A stretch of DNA of 58,593 bases from Armatimonadota bacterium (GCA_012522575.1 JAAYKE010000078.1:1-58593); one strand, 5' to 3'; counted from the first letter of the stretch, positions 45,201 to 53,519 are shown. Numbers and translations are program-made. Notes: generated by a model not told the origin, from the sequence alone.

Positions 45201-45394
45201 CCGTGTCCGAGCATATACCCGGCGCGAGTCCCGTTGCCCGGCAGCAATTCGCTGGTCATTGCGCTGGCATTGCTGGATTCCGATTGCGATTTTTGCACAG
45301 CAGAGCTATCAACAAGCGCAGTCGCCACCTGGGCGGATGCACTAATTGCAAATGCAAAAACCAATATTAGAACTATGAGAGCTGTTTTCCTCAT
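42236..45394 (-). CDS. large outer-membrane beta-barrel protein with internal repeat
   Basis: 1052 aa. Signal peptide (TALIVLILVFAFAISASA), a small domain at about 70-115 (RDYTIDYSSGSLFFTEPV... VQVDYRYS), then alternating amphipathic strands to the end (VGRVDLKFLFD). Inside the first half are five imperfect repeats at about 234-271, 311-346, 393-449, 491-526 and 567-601 of the form D-[IV]-x3-F-x3-x-L-x4-[ER]-x5-E-[RK]-G-[MLF]-x-R. The start is 14 bp after an anti-sigma-like gene, so both are probably one operon. The same N-terminal domain occurs in the barrel protein at 51.2 kb. No family recognised. Confidence 0.75.
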   Translation of the reverse strand: MRKTALIVLILVFAFAISASAQVATALVDSSAVQKSQSESSNASAMTSELLPGNGTRAGYMLGHGNVVPGSEWVSIGAKHASRNRDYTIDYSSGSLFFTEPVSTMNTVQVDYRYSTAAGSERNAAAPSLVSMRFGTGLQTNMLYSLRTAESTPGLNGQDVLTYGLSNTSQFGASGASSLKGMFYVTSPQASNRITLNALGAPAKASDKKLKRDHLIVQDADLQAGKFRLKLGYQDVGQDFVGFSSLKDSKVASNEILSQLEKEKGIRRMSVAGEGQGLNFAVNRIGDKDDEILSRNVGYKTDSFAFNYSARDVGKQFAHFKEIREADRAQMAAEQGMSRQSFSMQFKTAVSADKKPIWSGINFTDLSDGGADLSYRQADIQMGGVKIVADVRTSDADFGRLSALSDEERSRMALMARRQFDPTAGQVTAEDKAQIANEKGLDRSTYLVQFDGSRLDTWMSMSNIESQAGGITRRSLGMKTGNFSAYWGTQNIDSEFDKLAALQPIEKTHFGNERGMTRTEMGGNLKIWKSDLTLDTANVVDNAGAGFHKEKFTLKNSRLNVVANFQDIDEGFSRIMDLSNPEREKLMLDRGFRRADYTVKFKATKSLSLDSYIYDSTNLTAGQARDQNRHKIAYAPNRGPKINLLTDDYTYIAETGNIASYSHQEIKYDHKLNMLGGLSIKGRNDVHTTQEGSDAPQTTTVFENHIESDQKARTSFTADIVNMDFGEGKYDNTQSIGLKTAAMRNIALVGGYSATDRDSGNSETNSMFGFEWTARKDLKMTYSMANRDGGPKGDQNSSSFSLNGLLAKKLLLLDNVTIASAMNHTSLRGKQTVCDDAFKLNAGLLGGQLMLDTTDKLNPKNGIYYASRIFQYVSDKDPKKPYHLALQRQSLTTPQGVQTNKQNYSFDYKFSGGTAVTFTSFLGKDGQNGAVIPVGGTVIKLDHAISKAMKLTADYTTSTNTDTFRHANVIGLGISRQVKDATSYEFYYGWCTIDEGKSTDNKPIFRLKYDTKLKADNHISLSLQRKTGIEKGSINDWEGDTVGRVDLKFLFD

Positions 45395-45408
45395 ATCATT
45401 CCAACAAA

Positions 45409-46293
45409 TCAGAATCGGGCGTTAATCACGCTCACTCCATTATGAACGCTGCCCTTGCGATGCATAGCCGCTTCATTCTTCATCTCTTCCATCCACTGCT
45501 CTGCATTATCGTTCGACACAGCCGGCGACGAGGCTATCCTTGCAGGCTCAGTGTTCAATTGTTCAATGGTCGTATCAACTGCCTCCGTAGCTGGTTGCGC
45601 AATCGTGATCATATCCACCGTCCGCGCAGAAGTGGTATTATCAATCGCGTCAATCACAATCGAATCTTCCATTCCTAGGTCAGCTGTATCAGTATATATA
45701 TCCGATTCTCTGGTCGATTTAATCTTTGGCTGTATGCCTGTTTCAGGCACGAGGGCTACCGAGACAGCGCGCTTGGAAGTTTTGTTAGTCACGATGCGCG
45801 ATGTTCGGTTTGCAGGAGATGTTTTGACTGCATCATCTGCAACCGGCTCTGCAGCCATCGTCTCGACCTCGGCTTGTGTTGCAACGGCAGGGGAAGCCGC
45901 GGGAGTTGCGGCCTTAGTTGCAGTTGTGATCTCGTTGACGGGTTCGCCAACTCGACCAAACATTACGAATAATACAATCGCAACCGCTGCACAGGCTGCG
46001 CCGCCGGCCAACAGAAAAGATCGAACAGGCGCAATGCGCTCAAGGATTGAAGTGCGGAGGTTAAATACAGGCTTGTGCGTAGTGGCGGCGGCAATGCGGG
46101 TTCTCAACTCCGACGGCGGATCGACGGCTTCGATTTCATTTGTTGCGGTGATGAGCATTTTGAGAACCGCCAATTCCTGCCGGCACTGGCTGCATTCGTC
46201 AAGGTGCTTCTCTACCTCGTCAGAATCGTTTTTCGGCAGTTCCCCATCAATATATGCGCTAACAATATCTAATACTCTGCTGCAGTCCGCCAT
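45409..46293 (-). CDS. zinc-finger anti-sigma-factor-like membrane protein
   Basis: 294 aa. N-terminal zf-HC2/ZAS motif His30-x3-Cys34-x2-Cys37 (EKHLDECSQCRQEL), one membrane helix (about 92-113, LLAGGAACAAVAIVLFVMFG), and a long Thr/Ala/Val-rich periplasmic tail. Family members hold an ECF sigma factor at the membrane, but no sigma gene is next to it; the only partner is the downstream barrel gene. The ATG at 46293 has GGAGG 8-9 bp upstream; the frame is open to 46428. It may sense envelope state. Confidence 0.82.
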   Translation of the reverse strand: MADCSRVLDIVSAYIDGELPKNDSDEVEKHLDECSQCRQELAVLKMLITATNEIEAVDPPSELRTRIAAATTHKPVFNLRTSILERIAPVRSFLLAGGAACAAVAIVLFVMFGRVGEPVNEITTATKAATPAASPAVATQAEVETMAAEPVADDAVKTSPANRTSRIVTNKTSKRAVSVALVPETGIQPKIKSTRESDIYTDTADLGMEDSIVIDAIDNTTSARTVDMITIAQPATEAVDTTIEQLNTEPARIASSPAVSNDNAEQWMEEMKNEAAMHRKGSVHNGVSVINARF

Positions 46294-46369
46294 AACTTTG
46301 CCTCCATCGCCTCCGTGGTCGCGCTTTGAACCGCGCCCCATATTTGTTCGACACGCAGGAAAGGCAAAA

Positions 46370-46558
46370 GTAACAACTATTTCAGAAAAACTTTTTCCGA
46401 TGTCCGAGGTTCGAGCCGGTATCGCCACCCAATTCCCAACCTCTAACCTCTAAACCGTGGCTGGTCTCGGTCCCAGCCAGATAATCTATCAACACACAAC
46501 TGCTGTCCGAGACGGAGATCGGACACTACGGGCAGGAGCATCATTTGTGAGCTGTTAC
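46370..46558 (-). mobile_element. MITE-like element, copy 7
   Basis: Inverted copy: GTAACAACTAT at 46370-46380 and GTGAGCTGTTAC at 46547-46558. It ends one base past the stop of the Feo-associated gene (46560). No clear target duplication. It separates the iron operon from the anti-sigma gene. Confidence 0.8.
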
Positions 46559-46559
46559 C

Positions 46560-46766
46560 TCACTCCGAAGATTTATCTGAGCGGGACATTTTTTCGCGAA
46601 GATCGGGCGCGCTGCATTCCGTCGAATGAGATGACGCCGCGCCACACGCGCCGGCGTACGGACAACTCGAGCAGCCCTTATTTGTCGGCCTCAATCGCTT
46701 GACAAGGAAAACCACCGCGACCACCACCAGCACGCCGACTATGATTGATTGTATTAGTGTACTCAT
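46560..46766 (-). CDS. FeoB-associated Cys-rich membrane protein
   Basis: 68 aa: one N-terminal helix (SIIVGVLVVVAVVFLVKRL) and a Cys-rich tail GCSSCPYAGACGAASSHSTEC, as in the FeoB-associated Cys-rich family thought to help ferrous iron uptake. Its ATG overlaps the feoB stop by 4 bp; AGGA lies 5 bp upstream. Last gene of the iron operon. Confidence 0.85.
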   Translation of the reverse strand: MSTLIQSIIVGVLVVVAVVFLVKRLRPTNKGCSSCPYAGACGAASSHSTECSAPDLREKMSRSDKSSE

Positions 46767-48808
46767 ATCATTCCTATTAATAACCCAAGGCGATAGACAA
46801 TAAAACCTACCAGATAGGCCAGTCCGATCGAATATCCAACGGAAAACATCGTCCATTTCCAGGAGTTCGTCTCACGTTTGATCGCTGCAACCGTGGCAAT
46901 GCAGGGCACATAGATCAGGCTCACTACCATAAACGTATACGCAGTCAGCGAGGTGAACGACTCCGACAGAGCAGTATTCAAATCGCCGGACGGATGGCTG
47001 CCTCCATAGAGCACTCCCAGCGTGCTGACTACGATTTCTTTGGCTCCTATGCCAAAAAGCAGGGCTACGGCAGCACGCCAGTCCAGCCCCAGCGGCTTCA
47101 CTACCGGCTCGATCGCCCGTCCAAGATAACCGACCAAACTTTCTGAACTGGAGAACTCAACTCCCCACGGCAATGATCCCAAAGCCCAGATCACAATAGA
47201 CGCCGCAAGTATTACCGTTCCGGCCTTGCTTAAAAACAGCCAGGTTCGTTCCCATACGTGATGCAAAGTGCCCTTCAGCGTAGGCATTCGATAGGGCGGC
47301 AGTTCCATAACAAAGGGCGATGCGGCCTTTGGGAACAGCACCTTTCTGAACAGCTTGCCGGACAATACCGCCAGCAGCACGCCCAGAACGTAGATCGAAA
47401 AAATCACCATAGCTCCGTGAGCAGAAAAGAATATCCCCGTAAACAGAATATAAATCGGCAGTCGAGCGGCGCAGCTCATCAGCGGGTTGATAAGTATGGT
47501 CAGCAGTCGATCCTCGCGTGTTTCCAGGGTTCGCGTTGCCATAACCGCGGGCACGTTGCAGCCAAATCCCATCAACATAGGTATGAATGACTTGCCGTGA
47601 AGGCCGATAACGTGCATCGATCGATCCATCAAAAATGCTGCGCGCGCCATATACCCGGAATCTTCCAGAAACGAAATAATCAAAAATATGATCGCTATAT
47701 TAGGGACAAATACCACAACGCCCCCAACTCCGGCTATGACCCCGTCTATGATCAACGAAGACAAAGGGCCGGCGGGCAGCAAAGCCTCCAACCACGCGCC
47801 GAAAGCCGATATGCCGATCTCAATCCACTCGGTAAAAACGCCTCCGACATCGAATGTCAGCTTGAATGTCAGCCACATCAGCCCCAAAAATATCGGGATT
47901 CCCAGCCACCTGTGCAGCAGCACATCATCTATGCGATCGGAGGTAGCGATCCTATCCACCGAAGGCGTCCTGGTGACCACCTCCCGTAATAACCCTCCGA
48001 TAAACCCATATCGACCGTCGGCTATGACCGTTTCCGGGTCATCTCCAAAGCCTTCGGCCAAATGCCTCTTGGTCTCATCGACTTTGTTGAGGGTGTCCTG
48101 CGGGTCGGTCGAGCATTCCGCCAGCTTCTGACGAGCGACAGAGTCACCTTCCAGGGTCTTTATCACAAGCCATCGAGCGGGCATTGATCCCGCGCATCGC
48201 CCCTCATCGTTGACGATGATGGGCAGCTCATCGAGCAGTTTGGAAACCTCTATTTCCACCTCGGGATTATGTCGCGTGCTTCGCGGCGCTTCGTAACCCG
48301 TTTCCGCCAGTTTAAGGACAGTATCGAGAATCTCCCTCATTCCCTCGCCTTTGGCGGCCACCGTCGGCACAATTTCAACCCCCATCAACCCTGCCAGCTT
48401 GTCAAGGTCAAGCCTTTGGCCCATGCCCTCGGCGACATCGATCATGTTCAATGCGACGACTACCGGCAGCCCCAGTTCCAGAAGTTGAGTGGTAAGGTAG
48501 AGGTTACGTTCCAGGTTGCTGGCATCCACGATATTTACGATGACATCGATAGGCTCATTGAGCAGAAAATCTCGCGCTATTATTTCTTCCTGCGAATAAG
48601 CCGACAGGCTGTAGATGCCGGGCAGGTCGATAACCCGGAACTCATGCCCGTCCCTTCGAAGAGTGCCTTCCTTATGTTCTACGGTCACGCCCGGCCAGTT
48701 GCCTACGTGCTGGTGGGAGCCGGTGAGTTCGTTGAATACGGTGGTTTTCCCGGAGTTGGGATTTCCTGCAAGTGCAATAACGATATTGGTCTTAGAGCTA
48801 TTCTTCAT
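46763..48808 (-). CDS. feoB: ferrous iron transporter FeoB
   Basis: 681 aa. N-terminal G domain with GNPNSGKTT (15-23), the switch region HVGNWPGVTVEHKEG, DLPGIYSL (G3) and NMID (G4), then two Gate domains with the conserved NPLMSCAARLPIYI, plus FeoB core helices; it imports Fe2+ across the inner membrane. Slightly shorter than the E. coli protein (773). 41 bp downstream of the DtxR-FeoA gene. No separate feoA gene is present; the FeoA domain is fused to the regulator. Confidence 0.96.
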   Translation of the reverse strand: MKNSSKTNIVIALAGNPNSGKTTVFNELTGSHQHVGNWPGVTVEHKEGTLRRDGHEFRVIDLPGIYSLSAYSQEEIIARDFLLNEPIDVIVNIVDASNLERNLYLTTQLLELGLPVVVALNMIDVAEGMGQRLDLDKLAGLMGVEIVPTVAAKGEGMREILDTVLKLAETGYEAPRSTRHNPEVEIEVSKLLDELPIIVNDEGRCAGSMPARWLVIKTLEGDSVARQKLAECSTDPQDTLNKVDETKRHLAEGFGDDPETVIADGRYGFIGGLLREVVTRTPSVDRIATSDRIDDVLLHRWLGIPIFLGLMWLTFKLTFDVGGVFTEWIEIGISAFGAWLEALLPAGPLSSLIIDGVIAGVGGVVVFVPNIAIIFLIISFLEDSGYMARAAFLMDRSMHVIGLHGKSFIPMLMGFGCNVPAVMATRTLETREDRLLTILINPLMSCAARLPIYILFTGIFFSAHGAMVIFSIYVLGVLLAVLSGKLFRKVLFPKAASPFVMELPPYRMPTLKGTLHHVWERTWLFLSKAGTVILAASIVIWALGSLPWGVEFSSSESLVGYLGRAIEPVVKPLGLDWRAAVALLFGIGAKEIVVSTLGVLYGGSHPSGDLNTALSESFTSLTAYTFMVVSLIYVPCIATVAAIKRETNSWKWTMFSVGYSIGLAYLVGFIVYRLGLLIGMI

Positions 48809-48849
48809 TTATGATATTCCATTGTGCCGGCGGTTGGGTCCAAGCCGGG

Positions 48850-49602
48850 TCAGTCGTTTATTACTTCTACCTCGACGTGTTCTGCCTCGCTTCTTCTCAG
48901 GGACAGATTATATCCCCTGATCTTAATCTCTATCGGGTCACCGAACGGAGCGGTGCGCAATACCTCGAAGTGTGTGTCTGAGGTCATCCCCATTTCCACC
49001 AGCCGTTTTCGTATAGGCTTGCGGCCGGAGACAAATGCTATGCGCCCTTTCATTCCGGGACAAAGCTCACTGAGCCGGGTGGATTTGATAGTAGCCGGCA
49101 AATAGCACACATCCGCTGACATATCCCCGTCAGGGTCGGAGCCATCCTTGAGAAAGCTCTGAAAGTCGCTCAGGCGAAATGCCTTATCATCCCCATGCGC
49201 GCCGATAAAGTCCACAAGTTTAAGCAGCCTGTCGAGGGTTTCAGGACTGATCGCGTGTTCAAGCCCGCACGCTTCCTGTTCTACGTCCTCTTCAGGCAAG
49301 CCCAGCACGCTCGTCAAAAACTCCCTGACAGCGGTGTGCCTGTGAGCAATGCCTCGAGCATGATCAAGTCCGGCCTGCGTCAACTCGACGCTTTCATAAG
49401 GCTGATATATCACCAGACCTTTATCCGCAAGGGCTTTCAAAGCACCTGTCACGGACGGCATCCGAACGTTCATCTCACGAGATATATCCTTGACACGGGC
49501 TACCTGATTGCGGACCTTGATGTTGTATATCGCCTCAAGGTAGTCCTCCATAGAATGGGAGAGGTTCATATCTTGCCGGTTAAAAGGGCGGCCTCTTTGC
49601 AT
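48850..49602 (-). CDS. DtxR/IdeR-type iron repressor with C-terminal FeoA domain
   Basis: 250 aa. Winged helix (about 14-75, MEDYLEAIYNIKVRNQVARV), dimer/metal domain (80-165) with ACGLEHAIS: Cys112, Glu115 and His116 correspond to the DtxR primary iron site, favouring iron over manganese sensing. Residues about 172-250 are a FeoA/SH3-like domain (RLSELCPGMKGRIAFV... IKIRGYNLSLRRSEAEHVEVE). AAGG lies 8-9 bp before the ATG. First gene of the feo operon with an iron box over its own promoter. Confidence 0.92.
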   Translation of the reverse strand: MQRGRPFNRQDMNLSHSMEDYLEAIYNIKVRNQVARVKDISREMNVRMPSVTGALKALADKGLVIYQPYESVELTQAGLDHARGIAHRHTAVREFLTSVLGLPEEDVEQEACGLEHAISPETLDRLLKLVDFIGAHGDDKAFRLSDFQSFLKDGSDPDGDMSADVCYLPATIKSTRLSELCPGMKGRIAFVSGRKPIRKRLVEMGMTSDTHFEVLRTAPFGDPIEIKIRGYNLSLRRSEAEHVEVEVIND

Positions 49603-49614
49603 AATATCGCCTTC

Positions 49615-49633
49615 TTAAGTTAGTCTAGCCTAA
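49615..49633 (-). promoter_or_regulatory. iron box (DtxR/IdeR operator)
   Basis: TTAGGCTAGACTAACTTAA matches the DtxR/IdeR consensus (TTAGGTTAGSCTAACCTAA) at 16 of 19 positions. It touches the -10 and covers the start-site region. Confidence 0.85.
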
Positions 49634-49661
49634 CTATAACGCTGCCTGCTGCTTTTGTCAA
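49633..49661 (-). promoter_or_regulatory. feo operon promoter
   Basis: TTGACA (49656-49661), 17 bp, TATAGT (49633-49638) on the minus strand. Confidence 0.8.
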
Positions 49662-49808
49662 CCCCGGCGTTATACTTATTTTTTAACGCCTGCCAGCCAT
49701 CAAAAAGTCAACTGAGATACTGTCAGATACCCGCTTTTTGAGGCGCGCAGGAATATCGGGCAGGCCGTCGAACAATTTAGCAGGCAACTAAACGGGAGGG
49801 GATTTGCT

Positions 49809-50210
49809 TTGGACACCATCGCTGTCAGAACGTCTCAAAGAAGTCAGTTTATCGAGATCACCCGACAGGTGCAGGATAGCATCTCAAAATCCGGCATAAA
49901 AGACGGCCTCGTATGCGTATTCGCTCCGCACACCACAGCCGGGATAACCATAAACGAAAACGCCGATCCGGATGTAGCAAGCGATATGATCGATATTCTC
50001 ACGCAAGTCGTGCCGGAGCGCGCAGGCTACCGTCATCGAGAAGGCAACTCAGACGGCCACGCCAAATCCAGCCTCATATCCCCGTCCATTACCGTCATTG
50101 TAGAGAACGGCCGCCTGTGCCTTGGCACGTGGCAGGGTATTTATTTTGCCGAATTCGACGGCCCCAGGCAGCGTCAGTGCTGGATAAAGATAATCGCCTC
50201 AGAACCCTGA
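49809..50210 (+). CDS. YjbQ (UPF0047) family protein
   Basis: 133 aa, the full family length. Conserved [17 protein letters not shown] (40-54), [14 protein letters not shown] (77-90, His84) and [19 protein letters not shown]. YjbQ proteins show weak thiamine-phosphate synthase activity; the true role is unsettled. TTG start with GGGAGGGG about 8 bp upstream. It is divergent from the feo promoter. Confidence 0.92.
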   Translation: MDTIAVRTSQRSQFIEITRQVQDSISKSGIKDGLVCVFAPHTTAGITINENADPDVASDMIDILTQVVPERAGYRHREGNSDGHAKSSLISPSITVIVENGRLCLGTWQGIYFAEFDGPRQRQCWIKIIASEP

Positions 50211-50211
50211 T

Positions 50212-50248
50212 ATACCAAACGATATATCATCTCAAACTAGTTTGGTAT
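50212..50248. terminator. hairpin between convergent yjbQ and DUF169 genes
   Basis: ATACCAAAC ... GTTTGGTAT (9-bp stem, 19-nt loop) immediately after the yjbQ stop and overlapping the DUF169 stop. Poor T-tract. Confidence 0.45.
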
Positions 50249-50977
50249 TCTATCGCGCACTTTCTTCCAGTCCGGCTTTTCCAAAAAGCTGCCGGGCACA
50301 TCGGCTTCCATTCCTTTGAACATATCAAACGGAACCGTAAATGAAAGCACATTTTGGTCCACCATCGGACGCGCGCTGATATCGGTTATGCCGACCACGG
50401 CTCTCGGTTTTTCCTCTTTGCTTTGAGCATAAGGAATCAGGCACACGGTGTGGCATCCTGCGCCAAACGGAATTATCACATTGTCGCTGCCCGGCCTTCC
50501 ATAGTTTGCCAGCGCCACCAGCGCCGAAAGCTGGTCAGGCTCGCAGAAAAACACAACCATAGCCGGGGTTTCGACCTCGACATCAACATCATCAATTGGC
50601 TTCACCACGACATATTTGGTGGGAATGCAAGCCAGCGGCAACTGGTCGGCAAATTCGCGAGCCAGCTCCGGAGTCTTTATATATGCCTCCCCTTCGGGAT
50701 ATCCTTCACCCCGGCCATGAGAAAGAAAATATTCTATCCCACCCGGCACGTGGTCATAACTATCGGTAAACCCAAGGCCGACTCTGGCTCCCGGGCAGCC
50801 GCATGTATCCTTGCTAAAGACAGCAACCTTGCCCAAAGATGCCGCGGTGAACAGTGATATCACGCAATTTCTGTCCCCTTTGGCAAATTCGATCGCCTGT
50901 TCAGGCTTCTCATCAGCAAATATCAAAGCCACCGGTCGATACCGCAGCTTTAGCTCCTGTGCAATTCGGCTATCCAT
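50237..50977 (-). CDS. DUF169 family protein
   Basis: 246 aa, cytoplasmic. DUF169 hallmarks: LRYRPVALIFADEKPE, KDTCGCPGARVGLGF (the CxCPG motif), a mid-region GGIEYFLSHG, and the C-terminal GCHTVCLIPYAQ. The conserved cysteines suggest a metal or cofactor site. Function unknown. AGGAGG lies 7-8 bp before the ATG at 50977. Confidence 0.85.
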   Translation of the reverse strand: MDSRIAQELKLRYRPVALIFADEKPEQAIEFAKGDRNCVISLFTAASLGKVAVFSKDTCGCPGARVGLGFTDSYDHVPGGIEYFLSHGRGEGYPEGEAYIKTPELAREFADQLPLACIPTKYVVVKPIDDVDVEVETPAMVVFFCEPDQLSALVALANYGRPGSDNVIIPFGAGCHTVCLIPYAQSKEEKPRAVVGITDISARPMVDQNVLSFTVPFDMFKGMEADVPGSFLEKPDWKKVRDRIPN

Positions 50978-51216
50978 AGTAATGCCTCCTGGTATAATAT
51001 ATGGTAGATTATACACCGAGTTATCGATCAGCTATGCACGGTTGTATGAGTAATCACACGACTTTGCAAGGAAATTGCGTGTGCGGCGTAGAATAACAAC
51101 TGATAGATGCAGTCGATTTGCTTGTGCGGTAAAGATAACCTGAACGCAGATGGGAACCTGCGGATGCTTGCCTCGTCTATATATTAGTGGAAATTGATCA
51201 GGCGAGAGGATGCCAA

Positions 51217-53250
51217 TTGCGCTTAACTGTTGAGTATAAACTGGTCGCGGCCTTGTCTGTCGTCGCCCTTATCCTAGGGTTGGCGACGCCTTGTCACGTC
51301 CGGGCAGCGACAGGAACCGAACTGGGAGCGGTTGACTCCATCGGAGGGGTCACCGATGTCATCGTTGGCCGCAACATGCGCGGGCCATATTCTCTGTCCT
51401 GGACGAACTTCAGCGCAGATGATATTTCGGTTGTTATAAATGGAAGATCGTTGAAGAAGGGATCAGACTACAATATCGATGTCGCGAAGGGTCTGGTTTC
51501 TTTCAATTCAGTTCTGGTAAATGACGCGATCGTTCGGGTATCGTATAGAACCGTGCCCGGAAAATCGCAGCGGGCCTCCAGCGGTGGGAGTATTCCCGTA
51601 ACCCTCAGCCTGCACAACAGCTCCGCAGGCAATCTGAAAATGATGGGCTTGTATGCCCAGAGCGATCCCAAAAACCCGACTGCGGGCAAATCCGTAATCG
51701 GACTTGGCGGAGACAGAGCGTGGAGATCGGGCAAAATAGACTCCATGTTTCTTATCAGCCAGGACGAAGCGAGCAAGGATACTGCCAGTATGTGGGAGAG
51801 GGCTGCGATGAAATTCGGAGGGGATACAAGTATAGGTAAGTTAAAGTTAACCGGCTCATACTTGCACTCCGGCCAATCGTTTAGCGGCGGAAAAGAATAC
51901 GGCACCGATGTCGGCAAAGACCAAATGAGTTTTGCCGCATCGTTCGCTGCCGCCAAAAATTTGCAGACAAGCGCTTCGTTTAGGTCCTCGGAGGATACCG
52001 TCGGGGAGAAAAAGGGAGTCCGCACGGTGGTAAACGAACAAAACGTAGTTTACACCCCCGGCAAATCTACAAAGGTCTCACTTATGCGTTCCGATACTGA
52101 GTTGACCTCAAAGGATGGCGCGAAGGACAACATACAAACCAGCGGATTGCAACTGACCAGCAATGCGTTCAAACGCACCACGCTGCGCACTTCGCTGACA
52201 CAAAAAGACTCAGACTCTGCCGGAGCCGAGCGCGGGTTTTCGACGGGGATGACCGCGAAACCCAGCGACCGGATCGACTTCGACATAGATTATGCTACCC
52301 TGGAAAACAAAACTGTCGGACACCAGACCAGCACGGCTATTAAAGTTGCCGCAAAGCCAAACAAACAATTGGCGGTTCAAGCCGGCTATTCGGGTCAGGA
52401 TTCCACCGTAAAGGGGGACCTTACTAAAACCAACATAGCTATTCAAGCTACCCCCCGCGCTAATCTGCAAATAAAGGGGACGATGACCGACACGACCGAA
52501 AACGAAAACCAGCAATACACCAGGGATATCAGCCTGACCAGCACACCGTTGCAATATGCCAGCTTGACTGCGATGTATTCGCAAAAAGGAGTCAATGATC
52601 TCGACGATGTAATAAAGGGAGCGGAGTTGAAATTGACGCCATCCAAGCGCACCAATTTGATGGCTGGCTACAAATATACAGAGACGGGTCCCAGCGTGCT
52701 CACGGTGCAGGACTTCGGTGCGGACACCAAACCGTGGGACTTTTTACATTTCGCAGGCAACTATAGACGACGCGACCTGCGATCGAGCAGCATCGCCGAC
52801 TCAAGCTATCTGTCGCTGGAATTGAGTCCTTCAAAACTATTCGCCCTGACAGGCAGCTATCAATCAAACCCGGAGGATAAAAAAGGCAATATACAGTACT
52901 TCAATAGCGCTTCTCTCGGGTTCAAGACGAGCATCGGCTCTGTAGGGCTGGAGACGGCGTTTGCCCAAAAAGATCAGTATGCCATAGACACATTTACCGA
53001 TGAGCGCAGCCTGGGAATTGCCATGCCGATGTTTGGCCGCGGCAAGCTTACGACCGGCTGCAAGCTGAGCAGGACAATGGGAGTGGCGTCTCTGGAAAGC
53101 AGAAGATATCAACTCGGATACAGTCATTCCATAGGGTCGGATTTCAGCCTGGCGCTAAACAACTACTATACGCAGTATCTGCAAAACAAGATGCATCAGC
53201 CGGAGAGAAACGAAATATCCACCGAGCTGAGCCTTGGAGCCAGGTTCTAA
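51217..53250 (+). CDS. outer-membrane beta-barrel protein
   Basis: 677 aa from a TTG start with AGAGGA 6 bp upstream (GTG at 51187 also possible). Signal peptide (LVAALSVVALILGLATPCHVRA), a small domain (about 35-115, GSDYNIDVAKGLVSFNSVLV... VRVSYRT) shared with the 42-45 kb barrel protein, then about 550 residues of alternating strands rich in S/T/K/D. It ends LSLGARF, a C-terminal Phe typical of BAM-inserted barrels. No repeats of the kind in its paralogue. Function unknown. Confidence 0.75.
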   Translation: MRLTVEYKLVAALSVVALILGLATPCHVRAATGTELGAVDSIGGVTDVIVGRNMRGPYSLSWTNFSADDISVVINGRSLKKGSDYNIDVAKGLVSFNSVLVNDAIVRVSYRTVPGKSQRASSGGSIPVTLSLHNSSAGNLKMMGLYAQSDPKNPTAGKSVIGLGGDRAWRSGKIDSMFLISQDEASKDTASMWERAAMKFGGDTSIGKLKLTGSYLHSGQSFSGGKEYGTDVGKDQMSFAASFAAAKNLQTSASFRSSEDTVGEKKGVRTVVNEQNVVYTPGKSTKVSLMRSDTELTSKDGAKDNIQTSGLQLTSNAFKRTTLRTSLTQKDSDSAGAERGFSTGMTAKPSDRIDFDIDYATLENKTVGHQTSTAIKVAAKPNKQLAVQAGYSGQDSTVKGDLTKTNIAIQATPRANLQIKGTMTDTTENENQQYTRDISLTSTPLQYASLTAMYSQKGVNDLDDVIKGAELKLTPSKRTNLMAGYKYTETGPSVLTVQDFGADTKPWDFLHFAGNYRRRDLRSSSIADSSYLSLELSPSKLFALTGSYQSNPEDKKGNIQYFNSASLGFKTSIGSVGLETAFAQKDQYAIDTFTDERSLGIAMPMFGRGKLTTGCKLSRTMGVASLESRRYQLGYSHSIGSDFSLALNNYYTQYLQNKMHQPERNEISTELSLGARF

Positions 53251-53292
53251 AGTACAATCAAGCTACGGCTCTCATAACAGGAGGTTACATAT

Positions 53293-53499
53293 ATGTCGCA
53301 GACTGAAGTACAGCCAATCCAGGGCGCGTGTCAACATATGCGCGGTCGCTATAAACTCCAGCCTTCACGCAAGTCGCCGTTCCCTGAAAAGAGATTTATT
53401 CGATATGAGTGCGAACGGGGACATGAGATCGCCGAGCAAAGCGAAGAAGACATGGAGAAATGCTTCAACCAGCAGACCGGCTGCTGGAAAGAAGAGTGA
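53293..53499 (+). CDS. small conserved Cys-containing protein
   Basis: 68 aa, AGGAGG 8 bp before the ATG. Four Cys (QGACQHM, YECERGH, EKCFNQ, TGCWKE), charged, no membrane segment. The spacing could bind a metal, but no named family is recognised. Probably co-transcribed with the barrel gene 42 bp upstream; followed by a hairpin. Confidence 0.65.
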   Translation: MSQTEVQPIQGACQHMRGRYKLQPSRKSPFPEKRFIRYECERGHEIAEQSEEDMEKCFNQQTGCWKEE

Positions 53500-53519
53500 G
53501 CGGCAGATAATCTAAATAG

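Noticed and set aside
45455-46453. 332-codon plus-strand frame opposite the anti-sigma gene
   Set aside because: Shadow of the Thr/Ala/Val-rich tail; the minus-strand frame has the zinc motif, membrane helix and SD.
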